64,000 nt of DNA from assembly GCF_010500245.1 (NCBI RefSeq), contig NZ_JAAGOX010000006.1, positions 1 to 64,000 of the forward strand. The letters are read 5' to 3'. Positions within the stretch are counted from its first letter, which is position 1, and each line of letters starts with the position of its first letter. The position numbers and the translations under genes are program-made. The DNA is from Ruegeria sp. PrR005. Lineage in GTDB: Bacteria > Pseudomonadota > Alphaproteobacteria > Rhodobacterales > Rhodobacteraceae. Below, piece after piece: positions 26,040 through 34,197 of the stretch. Below the pieces are notes generated by a model, which was not told where the DNA came from, ran no database searches, and saw only the letters and a list, made by a program, of their open reading frames with translations.

Positions 26040-27458
26040 ATGCCCACATCATATCCAGATCTTGTTATCCGCGGCGGCAAAATCGTCACGCCCGAAGGCG
26101 TCGTCCAAGGGGATGTTGCCATCGCCGACGGCAAGTTCGTGTCGGTAGGGCCTTCTGTCTCCGGCGCCGTTGTCGAGGTCGCGGCCAATGGGAAATGGGT
26201 CATGCCCGGAGGTGTCGACTCTCATGCGCATATCGAACAGATGTCCGGCATGGGCCAATGGAACGCCGACACTTTCGAAACCGCCACAAAATCGGCGGCG
26301 ATGGGCGGTACGACAAGTGTGATATCCTTTGCCGCGCAAGCCAAGGGCCAGCGCCTCAACGACACTCTGTCGGATTACGCGGCCCGGGCCGCGCGCGGCG
26401 CAATGATCGACCACGCCTTTCACCTGACTGTCACAGATCTGTCGGTGCCTGATTTCGAGACCGATCTGGCCGCCCTGATCCGCGCAGGTCACCGCTCGCT
26501 CAAAGTGTTCACGACCTACAACATCCAGCTTCAGGATGCAGACCTGCTTCGCATCTTTCGGCTTGCCAGACAGCACGGCGCGTTGGTCTGCGTCCATGCC
26601 GAGAATGACGCTATCATCGCCGAGGCTCGCGAAATGCTGGTCGCCGCCGGGCGGACGGCCCCAAAAGATCACGCCATATCCCGGCCCCGGGTGGCCGAAA
26701 TCGAAGCTGTCGAACGTATCTGCCGTTTTGCCGAATATATCGATCAGCCGACGATGCTGTTTCACATTTCCACGCTCGAGGCCGCAGAAGCGGTCCGGGC
26801 GGCGCGGGACAGGGGAGCGCCTGTTTGGGCCGAGACTTGCCCGCACTATCTCTTGATGACTGAAGGGGTGCTGGACAGACCTGGACTCGAAGGCGCGAAA
26901 TGGATGTGCTCTCCACCGCAACGTACCGGGCGGGATCAGCAGGCCCTCTGGCAGGCGTTGTTGTCGGGGGCACTGGATCTGGTGTCGTCCGATCACGCGC
27001 CTTACCGCTTTGACGAGACCGGCAAACTCGCCGCGGGTCCGGATGCCGGATTTCACCAGATTGCTAACGGCCTGCCTGGGCTTGAGACCCGACTGCCTCT
27101 CATGTTTGACGCGATGGTGACTGGCGGCAAGGGTGGGCCCGAGGCCTTTGCCGAACTCACCGCACATGCCCCAGCTCGGCTATATGGGCTTCGCGGCAAG
27201 GGTGGTATTGCCGAGGGGATGGACGCAGACGCAGTGATCTGGGATCCCCATAGGACCGTGATCTATGGATCCGACGATCTGCACGACAACGTTGGCTACA
27301 ATCCTTGGGAGGGGTTCTGCGTGACGGGCTGGCCCGAGCATGTCATTCTGCGTGGGCAGAGCCTTGTGAAAGACGGAGTCTTTCTGGGTAAACCGGGCGG
27401 CGGTCACTGGATCGACCGCCCCACGCTCGCTACCAGACCGGTTGGGCCGGTTCATTGA
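26040..27458 (+). CDS. Dihydropyrimidinase/hydantoinase (cyclic amidohydrolase)
   Basis: ATG 26040 is preceded by CAGGGGA. The 472-residue protein keeps the metal ligands of D-hydantoinase/dihydropyrimidinase: HxH in VDSHAHIE, carboxylated Lys in RSLKVFTTYN, His in CVHAEND, His in LFHISTLEA, and Asp in SSDHAPY. It hydrolyses a cyclic ureide to an N-carbamoyl amino acid in the cytosol. It leads a four-gene operon with VOC, hydantoin racemase and DapA-like genes; no N-carbamoylase is in the window. Confidence 0.9.
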   Translation: MPTSYPDLVIRGGKIVTPEGVVQGDVAIADGKFVSVGPSVSGAVVEVAANGKWVMPGGVDSHAHIEQMSGMGQWNADTFETATKSAAMGGTTSVISFAAQAKGQRLNDTLSDYAARAARGAMIDHAFHLTVTDLSVPDFETDLAALIRAGHRSLKVFTTYNIQLQDADLLRIFRLARQHGALVCVHAENDAIIAEAREMLVAAGRTAPKDHAISRPRVAEIEAVERICRFAEYIDQPTMLFHISTLEAAEAVRAARDRGAPVWAETCPHYLLMTEGVLDRPGLEGAKWMCSPPQRTGRDQQALWQALLSGALDLVSSDHAPYRFDETGKLAAGPDAGFHQIANGLPGLETRLPLMFDAMVTGGKGGPEAFAELTAHAPARLYGLRGKGGIAEGMDADAVIWDPHRTVIYGSDDLHDNVGYNPWEGFCVTGWPEHVILRGQSLVKDGVFLGKPGGGHWIDRPTLATRPVGPVH

Positions 27459-27470
27459 TCCGAGGACGAA

Positions 27471-27860
27471 ATGCAGCGACCCAAGTTGGATCCGGAATTG
27501 GCGATCACCTTTCTCTACTATCGTGATCTGCCGCAAGCGATGCATTTTTACGAAGAAGTTCTGGGACTGGCGCTCGCCATCGACCAGGGCTGGTGCAAGA
27601 TCTACCGCATTTGCTCTGGCGCCTGTGTGGGGCTCGTAGATGAGAAACGTGGCATGAACAAATGGACCAAGGAAAAACCGGTGCAACTTTGCATCCGGGT
27701 TGCGGATGTAGATGGGTGGTATGCTTATGCCAGGGAAAAGAGGCTGGACTCCCTGTCGGACCTATTTGACAACGAACGCCTTGGCATTCGTGCCTTCGTC
27801 TTCCACGACCCCGAAGGCTATCAGATCGAAATTCAATCGGCGACGCGGCCCGGCGCATGA
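27471..27860 (+). CDS. VOC-superfamily (glyoxalase/dioxygenase-like) protein
   Basis: The 129-residue protein starts after GAGGACGAA and shows the single VOC module: ITFLYYRDLPQAMHFYEEVL and a C-terminal AFVFHDPEGYQIEIQ containing the usual metal-ligand Glu. It may act as an isomerase, lyase or binding protein on a ureide-derived intermediate. Its stop overlaps the racemase ATG. Confidence 0.82.
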   Translation: MQRPKLDPELAITFLYYRDLPQAMHFYEEVLGLALAIDQGWCKIYRICSGACVGLVDEKRGMNKWTKEKPVQLCIRVADVDGWYAYAREKRLDSLSDLFDNERLGIRAFVFHDPEGYQIEIQSATRPGA

Positions 27861-28537
27861 AAAACCTGATCGTCATCAATCCGAATTCCTCGCAAACGGT
27901 CACAAAAGGCATCGATGCAGCCATCGACCCGTTGCGCAGCTTTGGCATTCCTATCCGCTGCCTGACCCTTCCGGAGGGGCCGGAAGGCATCGAAAGCCAG
28001 CGCCAGGCGGACCTGACCATCGCCCCCTTGCTGGCGCTCGCCGAGGCGCAGGAAGACGCGGCGGGATATGTGATCGCCTGCTTCGGTGATCCTGGGCTGC
28101 ACGCCCTGCGTGACCAGACCAGACTACCTGTTGTTGGTATTCAGGAGGCCGCCGTCATGACCGCGCTGACCCTTGGTCAGCGGTTCGGCGTGATCGCGAT
28201 CCTTCCGGCCTCGATCCCGCGCCATTTGAGGGCATTCGGCGCCATGGGTGTGCTGGGCCGGCTGGCCGGTGATCGGGCGCTTGGCCTCGGCGTTGCCGAT
28301 CTGGCGGAACCGGACAAGACCTTGGATGCCATGATCGTCACGAGTCGCCGGCTGCGTGACGAGGACGGTGCGAATGTACTGATCATGGGTTGCGCGGGTA
28401 TGGCCCGGTATCGCTCCACACTTGAAGAAGCCACCGGTTTACCGGTGGTCGAACCCACTCAATGCGCGGTTAGCATGGCGTTGGGCCAAATTCGACTGAA
28501 CCTGTCACACGCATCGCAGAGATCCGAACATGCTTGA
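27857..28537 (+). CDS. Asp/Glu/hydantoin racemase (HyuE-like)
   Basis: The 226-residue protein begins LIVINPNSSQTVTKGI, typical of HyuE-type racemases, and keeps both catalytic cysteines, in IACFGDPGL and LIMGCAGMARY. It interconverts enantiomers of a 5-substituted hydantoin or amino acid so that a stereospecific hydantoinase can consume both. It overlaps its neighbours on both sides (4 bp and 8 bp). Confidence 0.87.
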   Translation: MKNLIVINPNSSQTVTKGIDAAIDPLRSFGIPIRCLTLPEGPEGIESQRQADLTIAPLLALAEAQEDAAGYVIACFGDPGLHALRDQTRLPVVGIQEAAVMTALTLGQRFGVIAILPASIPRHLRAFGAMGVLGRLAGDRALGLGVADLAEPDKTLDAMIVTSRRLRDEDGANVLIMGCAGMARYRSTLEEATGLPVVEPTQCAVSMALGQIRLNLSHASQRSEHA

Positions 28538-29453
28538 CGAAACAACCAAGGGCGTCTTCACCATTGCTGTCACCCCGTTCCTGCCCGATGGCGCGTTGGA
28601 TTTCGACAGCATTGACCGGATGGTAGATGCCTACATCGAGCGAGGCGCAAACGGCCTGACGGTTCTTGGTATGATGGGCGAGGCGGGAAAACTGACGGCC
28701 GAGGAATCCGTCGCTGTTGTCCGGCGTGCAACCGCGCGCAGTTCTGTGCCGGTGGTGGTCGGTGTCTCGGCGCCGGGTCTTGCCGCGATCTCTGCGCTGA
28801 GCAAAGAAGCGATGGATGCGGGTGCCGCCGGTGTGATGGTTGCTCCTCCCATGACCCTCAGAACGGATGCGCAGATCCTCAACTACTTTCAAGATATCGC
28901 TGAAACCTTGGGTGAAACGCCCTTTGTACTGCAAGATTTCCCGCTTGCGACGGGTGTCCAGATTTCGACCTCTTTGATCTTGCAGGTGGTCGAGACCTGC
29001 CCGACTTGCGTGATGCTGAAACACGAAGACTGGCCGGGTCTGGAAAAGATAACCGCACTGCGGGCCGCATCGGACGCAGGGACACGCCGTATCTCGATCC
29101 TTTGCGGGAATGGCGGTATGTACCTGCTCGAGGAAATGATGCGCGGCGCGGATGGCGCGATGACCGGTTTCGGTTACCCCGAGATGATGCGCCGTGTCGT
29201 CGACGCGGTCAACGCGGGCGACATCGACCATGCGCGCGATGTGTTTGATGCCTACATGCCGATGATCCGCTATGAGGCCCAGCCAGGTTTGGGATTGGCG
29301 ATCCGGAAATTCTCTCTCGCCCGGCAAGGTGTCATTGCCCATCCCACCCTGCGGAAACCTAGCGCCGCCCTGACATCGACAACCACAGCCGAGATCGAGG
29401 CGCTGGCCGCGCGTCAGCGGATCAGGATGACTCAATTGGGCTTGGTGGACTAA
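28530..29453 (+). CDS. DapA-family aldolase/synthase
   Basis: The 307-residue TIM-barrel protein opens GVFTIAVTPFLPDGALDF with GLTVLGMMGEAGKL, and has the Schiff-base Lys in CVMLKHEDW. The usual YNxP tyrosine motif reads LQDFPLAT, as in class I lyases that are not dihydrodipicolinate synthases. It probably cleaves or condenses a keto acid at the end of the hydantoin pathway. Exact substrate not predictable. Confidence 0.85.
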   Translation: MLDETTKGVFTIAVTPFLPDGALDFDSIDRMVDAYIERGANGLTVLGMMGEAGKLTAEESVAVVRRATARSSVPVVVGVSAPGLAAISALSKEAMDAGAAGVMVAPPMTLRTDAQILNYFQDIAETLGETPFVLQDFPLATGVQISTSLILQVVETCPTCVMLKHEDWPGLEKITALRAASDAGTRRISILCGNGGMYLLEEMMRGADGAMTGFGYPEMMRRVVDAVNAGDIDHARDVFDAYMPMIRYEAQPGLGLAIRKFSLARQGVIAHPTLRKPSAALTSTTTAEIEALAARQRIRMTQLGLVD

Positions 29454-29488
29454 GCGCTGGTTGAGAAAAGAGGCTTGTCGGAGGTTGC

Positions 29489-29790
29489 TGTCAAAGGAAA
29501 CCAGCTTGAGACGGGCAGGGCGATCTCATGACCTTGCACGAGTACCCCCAAGCCCCCCTCGTTGTTTCTAGACCAGCCCTGAAATTGTTTGCTTGGCGAT
29601 GATGTTGTGAGACAGATTTCCGCTTTCGGTGCAGGACGTAGAAAGTCTTCTGTGTGTACGCGGGGCCGGTGTGAAGCAAGGGCGGGTGCTGTTCCGGTAG
29701 CGCCGGTTCTGAGCCATGTTCATCGCTGAAATCCAAAAGCGCCGGATTGAAGGGGGAATTCCAGAGGTTGGCGGTGGCATCTCGGCGAAT
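29489..29790 (+). mobile_element. IS6-like remnant D, heavily decayed
   Basis: The start TGTCAAAGGAAACCAGCTTGAG followed by ACGGGCAGGGC matches the 5' end of the other copies, and scattered N-terminal transposase similarity (DFRFRCRT, then a KVF region) follows with many stops. The 3' boundary is approximate. It lies between the hydantoinase operon and the serine recombinase. Confidence 0.5.
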
Positions 29791-29854
29791 GGGATGCTCG
29801 TTGCCTGGCTTTTAAGGCCGTCATCTTGGCGTTGCCGAGGCGAGTTCGCATTGG

Positions 29855-31456
29855 TCAGCCAGCACCTCTGCACGACATAAGGGGCAGTGAGACTGTGTAA
29901 GTATAGGGTTCGAATTCGTCTGACCGTACCAAAGCGTTTTCTGTCATTGACAGAAAGCGTAACGCTTTGAATGGAATGGTGGTTTCCGGGGTTCGAACAC
30001 CCTCAGTTCGACTGAAGTATAGAGGCTTAGCGAACACAAGCCTGAGGACAGTCCTTTTGAGGGAGATGCTCCCTTTTTTCCATATTTCGTAAGGGTTTGA
30101 CAGAAAGCGCATGGAGAGTTCGAACATTTCGTCATAGTCTAATGCAGGAGTCGCCAACTTATCAATTTCAGCATCGATTTTTGCTTGTTCTCTGCGCAGT
30201 TCCGAGATGCGGTTTTCGTACGCTTCCACTGTTTCATCATCTTCTGCACGCACAGCTCTTTCGAGATATTTCTTGATCCTTTTTTCCGTTTCCCTTGACT
30301 GTGCTCTTAAGCTGGCAAGTTCTGCCTGAGTGGTTTGGCGGCGGTTTTCCCAAGCGTCCCGGAACATTTGCTGTGCGACCTTGAATGTCGATCGGTCTGG
30401 AACGACGTTTTGCAAAATGGCCTCAAAGCCTTCTTCGACCGATGCCCTTGGAGTTGACTTTCCCTTCTCCACACATTTTCTTTGATAACAAAAATAGTAT
30501 GGGTACTTGCGTCCAGTGTGACTCTGCGACCAACAAGATGTTAGTCTCCGTCCGCAAGACTCGCATACCAAGAAACCTCTGAGTGGAAAGTCTTTGTCGA
30601 TATCCTTGCGAGCTGGGGCTACGCCTCGGTTCTTTAGACGATCTTGGATAATCAGGTACGTGTCGTAGGAGATGAGTGAAGGATGTTTTGCTTTGGCAAG
30701 CGGGATGTTCCAGTTTTTGTATTCCAAGTAACCAGCGTAAAGAACGTTTCGAAGGGCTTTTGTCACACTGTCTATTCTGACGCTTCGCGCCTTAATGCCT
30801 GCAAAATACTGAGGTTTCTGCTCTAGGAAGCGTAAAACTTCCGTCGGATTCTGAAAGCGGCCGTCTGCAAAGCCTTGTAGTGCTTCAGACAGAATGGAGG
30901 CTACTGGTTCCTTCCGAACAAGTATTTTCCCTCCGTATGGAGACTTTTCGTACTCATAGCCGTTTGGAGCTTGGAAAATCCAGAAACCGGCTTTGAGTCG
31001 CTCGACGCTGCTATTATGCGCGCGCTCGACTATGTTCTCTCTTTCAAAACCAGAGACGACGGCGACGACGTTTTCCTGAAGCCTGTCTGCTGCCTTATCC
31101 CCAAAGTTCTGTCTTGGGCTTTCGACGGCTGCACCAAGCGAGTCTATTTTTGCCCGCAACCAAGTGTGTACAGCAATTCCTCTGGCCAAGCGACTACCGT
31201 CGTAAATGAGTACCACGTACTGACGACAGTCCACGGATTCTAACAAGTCGAGGAGACGTTGTAGACCGGGTCGGGCATGTGCTTTTCCTGACATGACGTC
31301 TTGAAATACTTCGACGACTTCATATCCCTTTTGCTTGGCGAAGTCGCGACAGGTAGATTCTTGGGCTGACAATCCCGACCCATCGCTTTCCTGCTTGCGT
31401 GAGGAAACACGGCAATAGATTACCGCTTTTGTTCGGTCGTTGATTTTCTCACTCAT
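29855..31456 (-). CDS. Large serine recombinase (phage/element integrase type)
   Basis: The 533-residue protein has the resolvase catalytic domain with nucleophile Ser in VIYCRVSSRKQ and the arginine motif YDGSRLARG, a recombinase domain, a zinc ribbon (CESCGRRL then CYQRKC) and a long charged coiled coil (about 360-450). This layout is typical of integrases that move phages or islands between att sites. Base composition is visibly more AT-rich than the neighbours, suggesting recent transfer. The last residues (after VSLPL) may come from flanking DNA. It follows a small unknown gene on the same strand. Confidence 0.88.
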   Translation of the reverse strand: MSEKINDRTKAVIYCRVSSRKQESDGSGLSAQESTCRDFAKQKGYEVVEVFQDVMSGKAHARPGLQRLLDLLESVDCRQYVVLIYDGSRLARGIAVHTWLRAKIDSLGAAVESPRQNFGDKAADRLQENVVAVVSGFERENIVERAHNSSVERLKAGFWIFQAPNGYEYEKSPYGGKILVRKEPVASILSEALQGFADGRFQNPTEVLRFLEQKPQYFAGIKARSVRIDSVTKALRNVLYAGYLEYKNWNIPLAKAKHPSLISYDTYLIIQDRLKNRGVAPARKDIDKDFPLRGFLVCESCGRRLTSCWSQSHTGRKYPYYFCYQRKCVEKGKSTPRASVEEGFEAILQNVVPDRSTFKVAQQMFRDAWENRRQTTQAELASLRAQSRETEKRIKKYLERAVRAEDDETVEAYENRISELRREQAKIDAEIDKLATPALDYDEMFELSMRFLSNPYEIWKKGSISLKRTVLRLVFAKPLYFSRTEGVRTPETTIPFKALRFLSMTENALVRSDEFEPYTYTVSLPLMSCRGAG

Positions 31457-31482
31457 GATTAATCTCCCACGTTATTGAGGCT

Positions 31483-31824
31483 CTAGAGGTGTTCCGAAAG
31501 GAGGAAACTTTTGGCTAGGGAGTGCATTTCAGCATTTGCGGTATCATCTGCGCCCGCACGCTGAGCAGGATGTACGCCATAACTTAGGTCAATGAATGCA
31601 ACGATGATGGACCAGAGAGCGGCAAGTAACTCAGATTTTTGCTTGTCTGTAAGGTCAGAAGAGTTGAGGGCGTTCAAGTAGAGTTCAGTGTCAAGGCCAC
31701 AAGTTGTCGGCGGGCTCGTAGATGTGTGCCAAGAGATCCCAAGACGTTCTGTCGGAAGTTCTTTAGATGTGCGTGTCAAGTTCGAACCTCCTGTGCTAGT
31801 TGCTGCTGCGAAGGTCATTCGCAT
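31483..31824 (-). CDS. Unknown 113-residue protein upstream of the recombinase
   Basis: No family is recognised. The C-terminal two thirds look helical (ELYLNALNSSDLTDKQKSEL, then LLAALWSIIVAFIDLSYGV). It shares the AT-rich composition and strand of the recombinase, 26 bp upstream of it, so it is likely part of the same element, perhaps as a regulator or directionality factor. The start is not certain; a later ATG is possible. Confidence 0.5.
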   Translation of the reverse strand: MRMTFAAATSTGGSNLTRTSKELPTERLGISWHTSTSPPTTCGLDTELYLNALNSSDLTDKQKSELLAALWSIIVAFIDLSYGVHPAQRAGADDTANAEMHSLAKSFLLSEHL

Positions 31825-31879
31825 CGGAGATGTTCAAGCATTGACGCTCGAAAAGTTTAATGCAAATCATTGTTTTAAC

Positions 31880-31894
31880 GTGATTTTAAATCAC
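31880..31894. promoter_or_regulatory. Perfect palindrome upstream of the recombinase operon
   Basis: GTGATTTTAAATCAC is a perfect 7-1-7 inverted repeat, located 56 bp upstream of the small gene that precedes the recombinase. It sits in AT-rich DNA and could be an operator. A second palindrome, TACGTACGTA, is at 32016-32025, nearer the truncated IS5 element, and could mark an att region. Function is inferred only from symmetry and position. Confidence 0.4.
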
Positions 31895-32114
31895 AATGGT
31901 GCTTGCGGGCGCGCGCGATGTTTAGAGCTGAAATTATTTCAAAATTTGGGCTAGTTCGCCTTTTGTGTCATTCAGAGTAACCAAAAATTAGTTCGAGTTT
32001 TGGGGGAACAACCGATACGTACGTAGGAATCCGGTCCCAAATTTGTAGCGAATCGGTATGGAACATTCTCAAACTTCCAGTCAGTATCCCTATGCAGGCG
32101 CGTGCCAAATCAGG

Positions 32115-32564
32115 TCAGTTTTCGACACGATGGCGTTTGCGATTCAGCTTGGCGTCGTGGTCGGCAGGATTCCTTCGTCCCCGGCGCGCTGGAATGCACG
32201 CATCGATACCGCGTACGGTCAGCGCCTCCCGGAACCAGCCTGCATCATACCCCTTGTCCCCTAAAAGCACCTTGGCCGGTGGCAAGCTGCCCAGCAAACC
32301 CAACGCACCTTTGGCGTCACTCATCTGCCCGGCTGACAGGAAGAACGTCAGCGGTCTTCCGCGGCCGTCGCAGACCGTGTGCAACTTGCTGTTCAGGCCG
32401 CCTTTGGTTCGACCGATGGCCCTCGGGCGAGTCCCCCTTTTGAGAGGCTTGCCGCCGTTCGGTGCGCTTTCAGGTGGGTGCTGTCGATCATGATGGTTTC
32501 GCCGTCCGGTCCCGGTTGCGCCAGTCCCCGGAAGATACGAGCGAAGACACCAAGGCGGGACCAC
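32115..32564 (-). pseudogene. IS5-family transposase OrfB, C-terminally truncated
   Basis: The frame carries RTKGGLNSKLHTVCDGRGRP, the second catalytic Asp in LLGDKGYDAGWF and the final Glu motif RHRVEN, then ends. The missing tail is normally required for folding. It overlaps OrfA in the -1 relative frame. Confidence 0.65.
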
Positions 32565-32767
32565 CTGACAAACCGATTGTAAAGTGTCTTGTGCGGCCCA
32601 TACTCAGCCGGTGCATCTCGCCAGCGCAGGCCGTTACGAATGACGTGGATAATACCGCTGAGAACCTTGCGGTCGTCGGAACGCGCCACCCCGCGCGGTT
32701 TGGGGAACAGGTGCTGGATGCGTTTCAGGTGCTGTAGGTCGAGCCAGAACAAGTGCGACATGGACAA
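32393..32767 (-). CDS. IS5-family transposase OrfA
   Basis: The 124-residue product has the IS5 N-terminal region (SDDRKVLSGIIHVIRNGLRW followed by RDAPAEYGPHKTLYNRF) and the first catalytic Asp in ETIMIDSTH. It normally joins OrfB by frameshift within their overlap (32393-32564). Because OrfB is truncated, an active fusion is unlikely. Confidence 0.75.
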   Translation of the reverse strand: MSMSHLFWLDLQHLKRIQHLFPKPRGVARSDDRKVLSGIIHVIRNGLRWRDAPAEYGPHKTLYNRFVRWSRLGVFARIFRGLAQPGPDGETIMIDSTHLKAHRTAASLSKGGLARGPSVEPKAA

Positions 32768-32975
32768 TCCTCCTGCCGCCCTTGAATCACGACGGCTTTG
32801 CCGATGGAATCGGCCAATGCTATGGCCGCTCAGAGCGGCGAACCGGTCATCCGACGAAAAGCCTCAGATGACGGCAGTGAGCCCATACCGGAAGTGCTCC
32901 AGGGCAGACGCTTGTTCGTTCCCATATCACGCTGCGATCGGGCACGTTGGTGGATCCTTCAGCATCCGAAGTCTG

Positions 32976-34022
32976 CTAGCGTGACCCCGTCACCGGCCCC
33001 GGATAGGCCTGATAGCGGGGGAGATCACCCCGGAAATCTGACGGCGTCTTACCGGTCCATCGCCGGAATGCCCGGTCTAGGGCGGCAGAGCTGGAGAGAC
33101 CCACCTCGAGAGCGATTTGCGCGATGGGTAGGGTCGTGTTCGACAAGAGGTCTTCGGTGATGCTCTTGCGCTCGTCGTCCTTCATCTGACTGTAGGAGGT
33201 GCCCTGTGCCCACAGGATGCGCTGGATGCGACGTGGATGCATGCGGCAGATCGAGGCAAAGTCATTCAGTGTCAGATCCTGATAAGCGATGTTGTCCCTC
33301 AGCATTCCGCGAAGATAGGAAAGGGTCGCTTCGCTGGCGCCATCTGTGGCAAACTCCCCTCGTGACGCCTTCACTAAGTCCCAGTCCAGCGAGAATGGTG
33401 CCCAAAGCCAGTGCGGCGGAAATGAAATCCGTAAACCGTCGATCTGGGATGTGATGAGCGCTTGTTTCGGAAGAAAACCCGGCGGAAGCCCCTGGGTGGT
33501 CGGTGCAGTGATCAGGATGTCTTTGGGGTCGAAGGTTTCTCCGATCCCTTTCTTTATCAGAGTCACATAGAGTGCGATGCCGACTGCATCCAACTGTGTT
33601 GACGGCCTAGTCACCTTGACGGTGCGGCGAATGTCGAAGCTTACAATGTCGGGTGTGATGGAAACGGAGTACCGCACGTTATCAACCTGTTTTGAGACTT
33701 CCACCACCACCCGGGACAGAAAATCACCCAAGTTGAGAGCATGGGTCGCCGAATCCCGAAACGCTGGCGTTCCCTTCTTCGCTGTTTCGATTGCCACCTT
33801 TGCGCCAAAATACGGATCACCGAGAGTTTCCGCCATATCCTCCATCGCGGAATAACAGGCGGACGCGTCAAACAGCATCGCAGGATCGGTCAGCGCGTCG
33901 ACGGGAATACCGTTTCGGACCAGGAGCGCTTCAATATCGCCGCCCCGCGAGGTGAAGGCCCTTGCGAAGGGGGACAAAAGCAACATCCCGCGCGTGAATC
34001 TCGGGCCAGATTTCTTGCTCAT
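32976..34022 (-). CDS. AraC-family transcriptional regulator
   Basis: The 348-residue protein has an N-terminal Arabinose_bd/OruR-like sensing domain and a C-terminal double helix-turn-helix: LTLNDFASICRMHPRRIQRI and PIAQIALEVGLSSSAALDRA followed by FRRWTGKTPSDFR. It is divergent from the beta-lactamase-like pair, with a 175 bp intergenic region, and probably controls it. The effector is unknown. Confidence 0.88.
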   Translation of the reverse strand: MSKKSGPRFTRGMLLLSPFARAFTSRGGDIEALLVRNGIPVDALTDPAMLFDASACYSAMEDMAETLGDPYFGAKVAIETAKKGTPAFRDSATHALNLGDFLSRVVVEVSKQVDNVRYSVSITPDIVSFDIRRTVKVTRPSTQLDAVGIALYVTLIKKGIGETFDPKDILITAPTTQGLPPGFLPKQALITSQIDGLRISFPPHWLWAPFSLDWDLVKASRGEFATDGASEATLSYLRGMLRDNIAYQDLTLNDFASICRMHPRRIQRILWAQGTSYSQMKDDERKSITEDLLSNTTLPIAQIALEVGLSSSAALDRAFRRWTGKTPSDFRGDLPRYQAYPGPVTGSR

Positions 34023-34197
34023 TCTTGCTGCTCCCTCAACGCCCTGAGGTTAACCTTGTGGGACAAGTTTATGACACAGGCGGCATGAGCCGCAAACAGG
34101 TTGGGCTTCGTGCATGTTAATCAACAAGCCCTAAACGATGAGACCCGGGCGATGGCCACGCGGCCCTGGCGATCTCGGAAAGAGTTGGAGCCATCAA

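Larger units (their letters stand above)
32115..32790 (-). mobile_element. IS5-family (IS427-like) element, 3' end missing
   Basis: Two overlapping reading frames encode the halves of an IS5-group transposase, as in IS427-type elements that use ribosomal frameshifting. The downstream half stops at RHRVEN, just past the catalytic Glu, where relatives continue for about 40 more residues, so the 3' end is lost at about 32115. The truncation point lies next to the AT-rich recombinase segment, suggesting that the integrated element or a deletion removed it. Confidence 0.7.
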
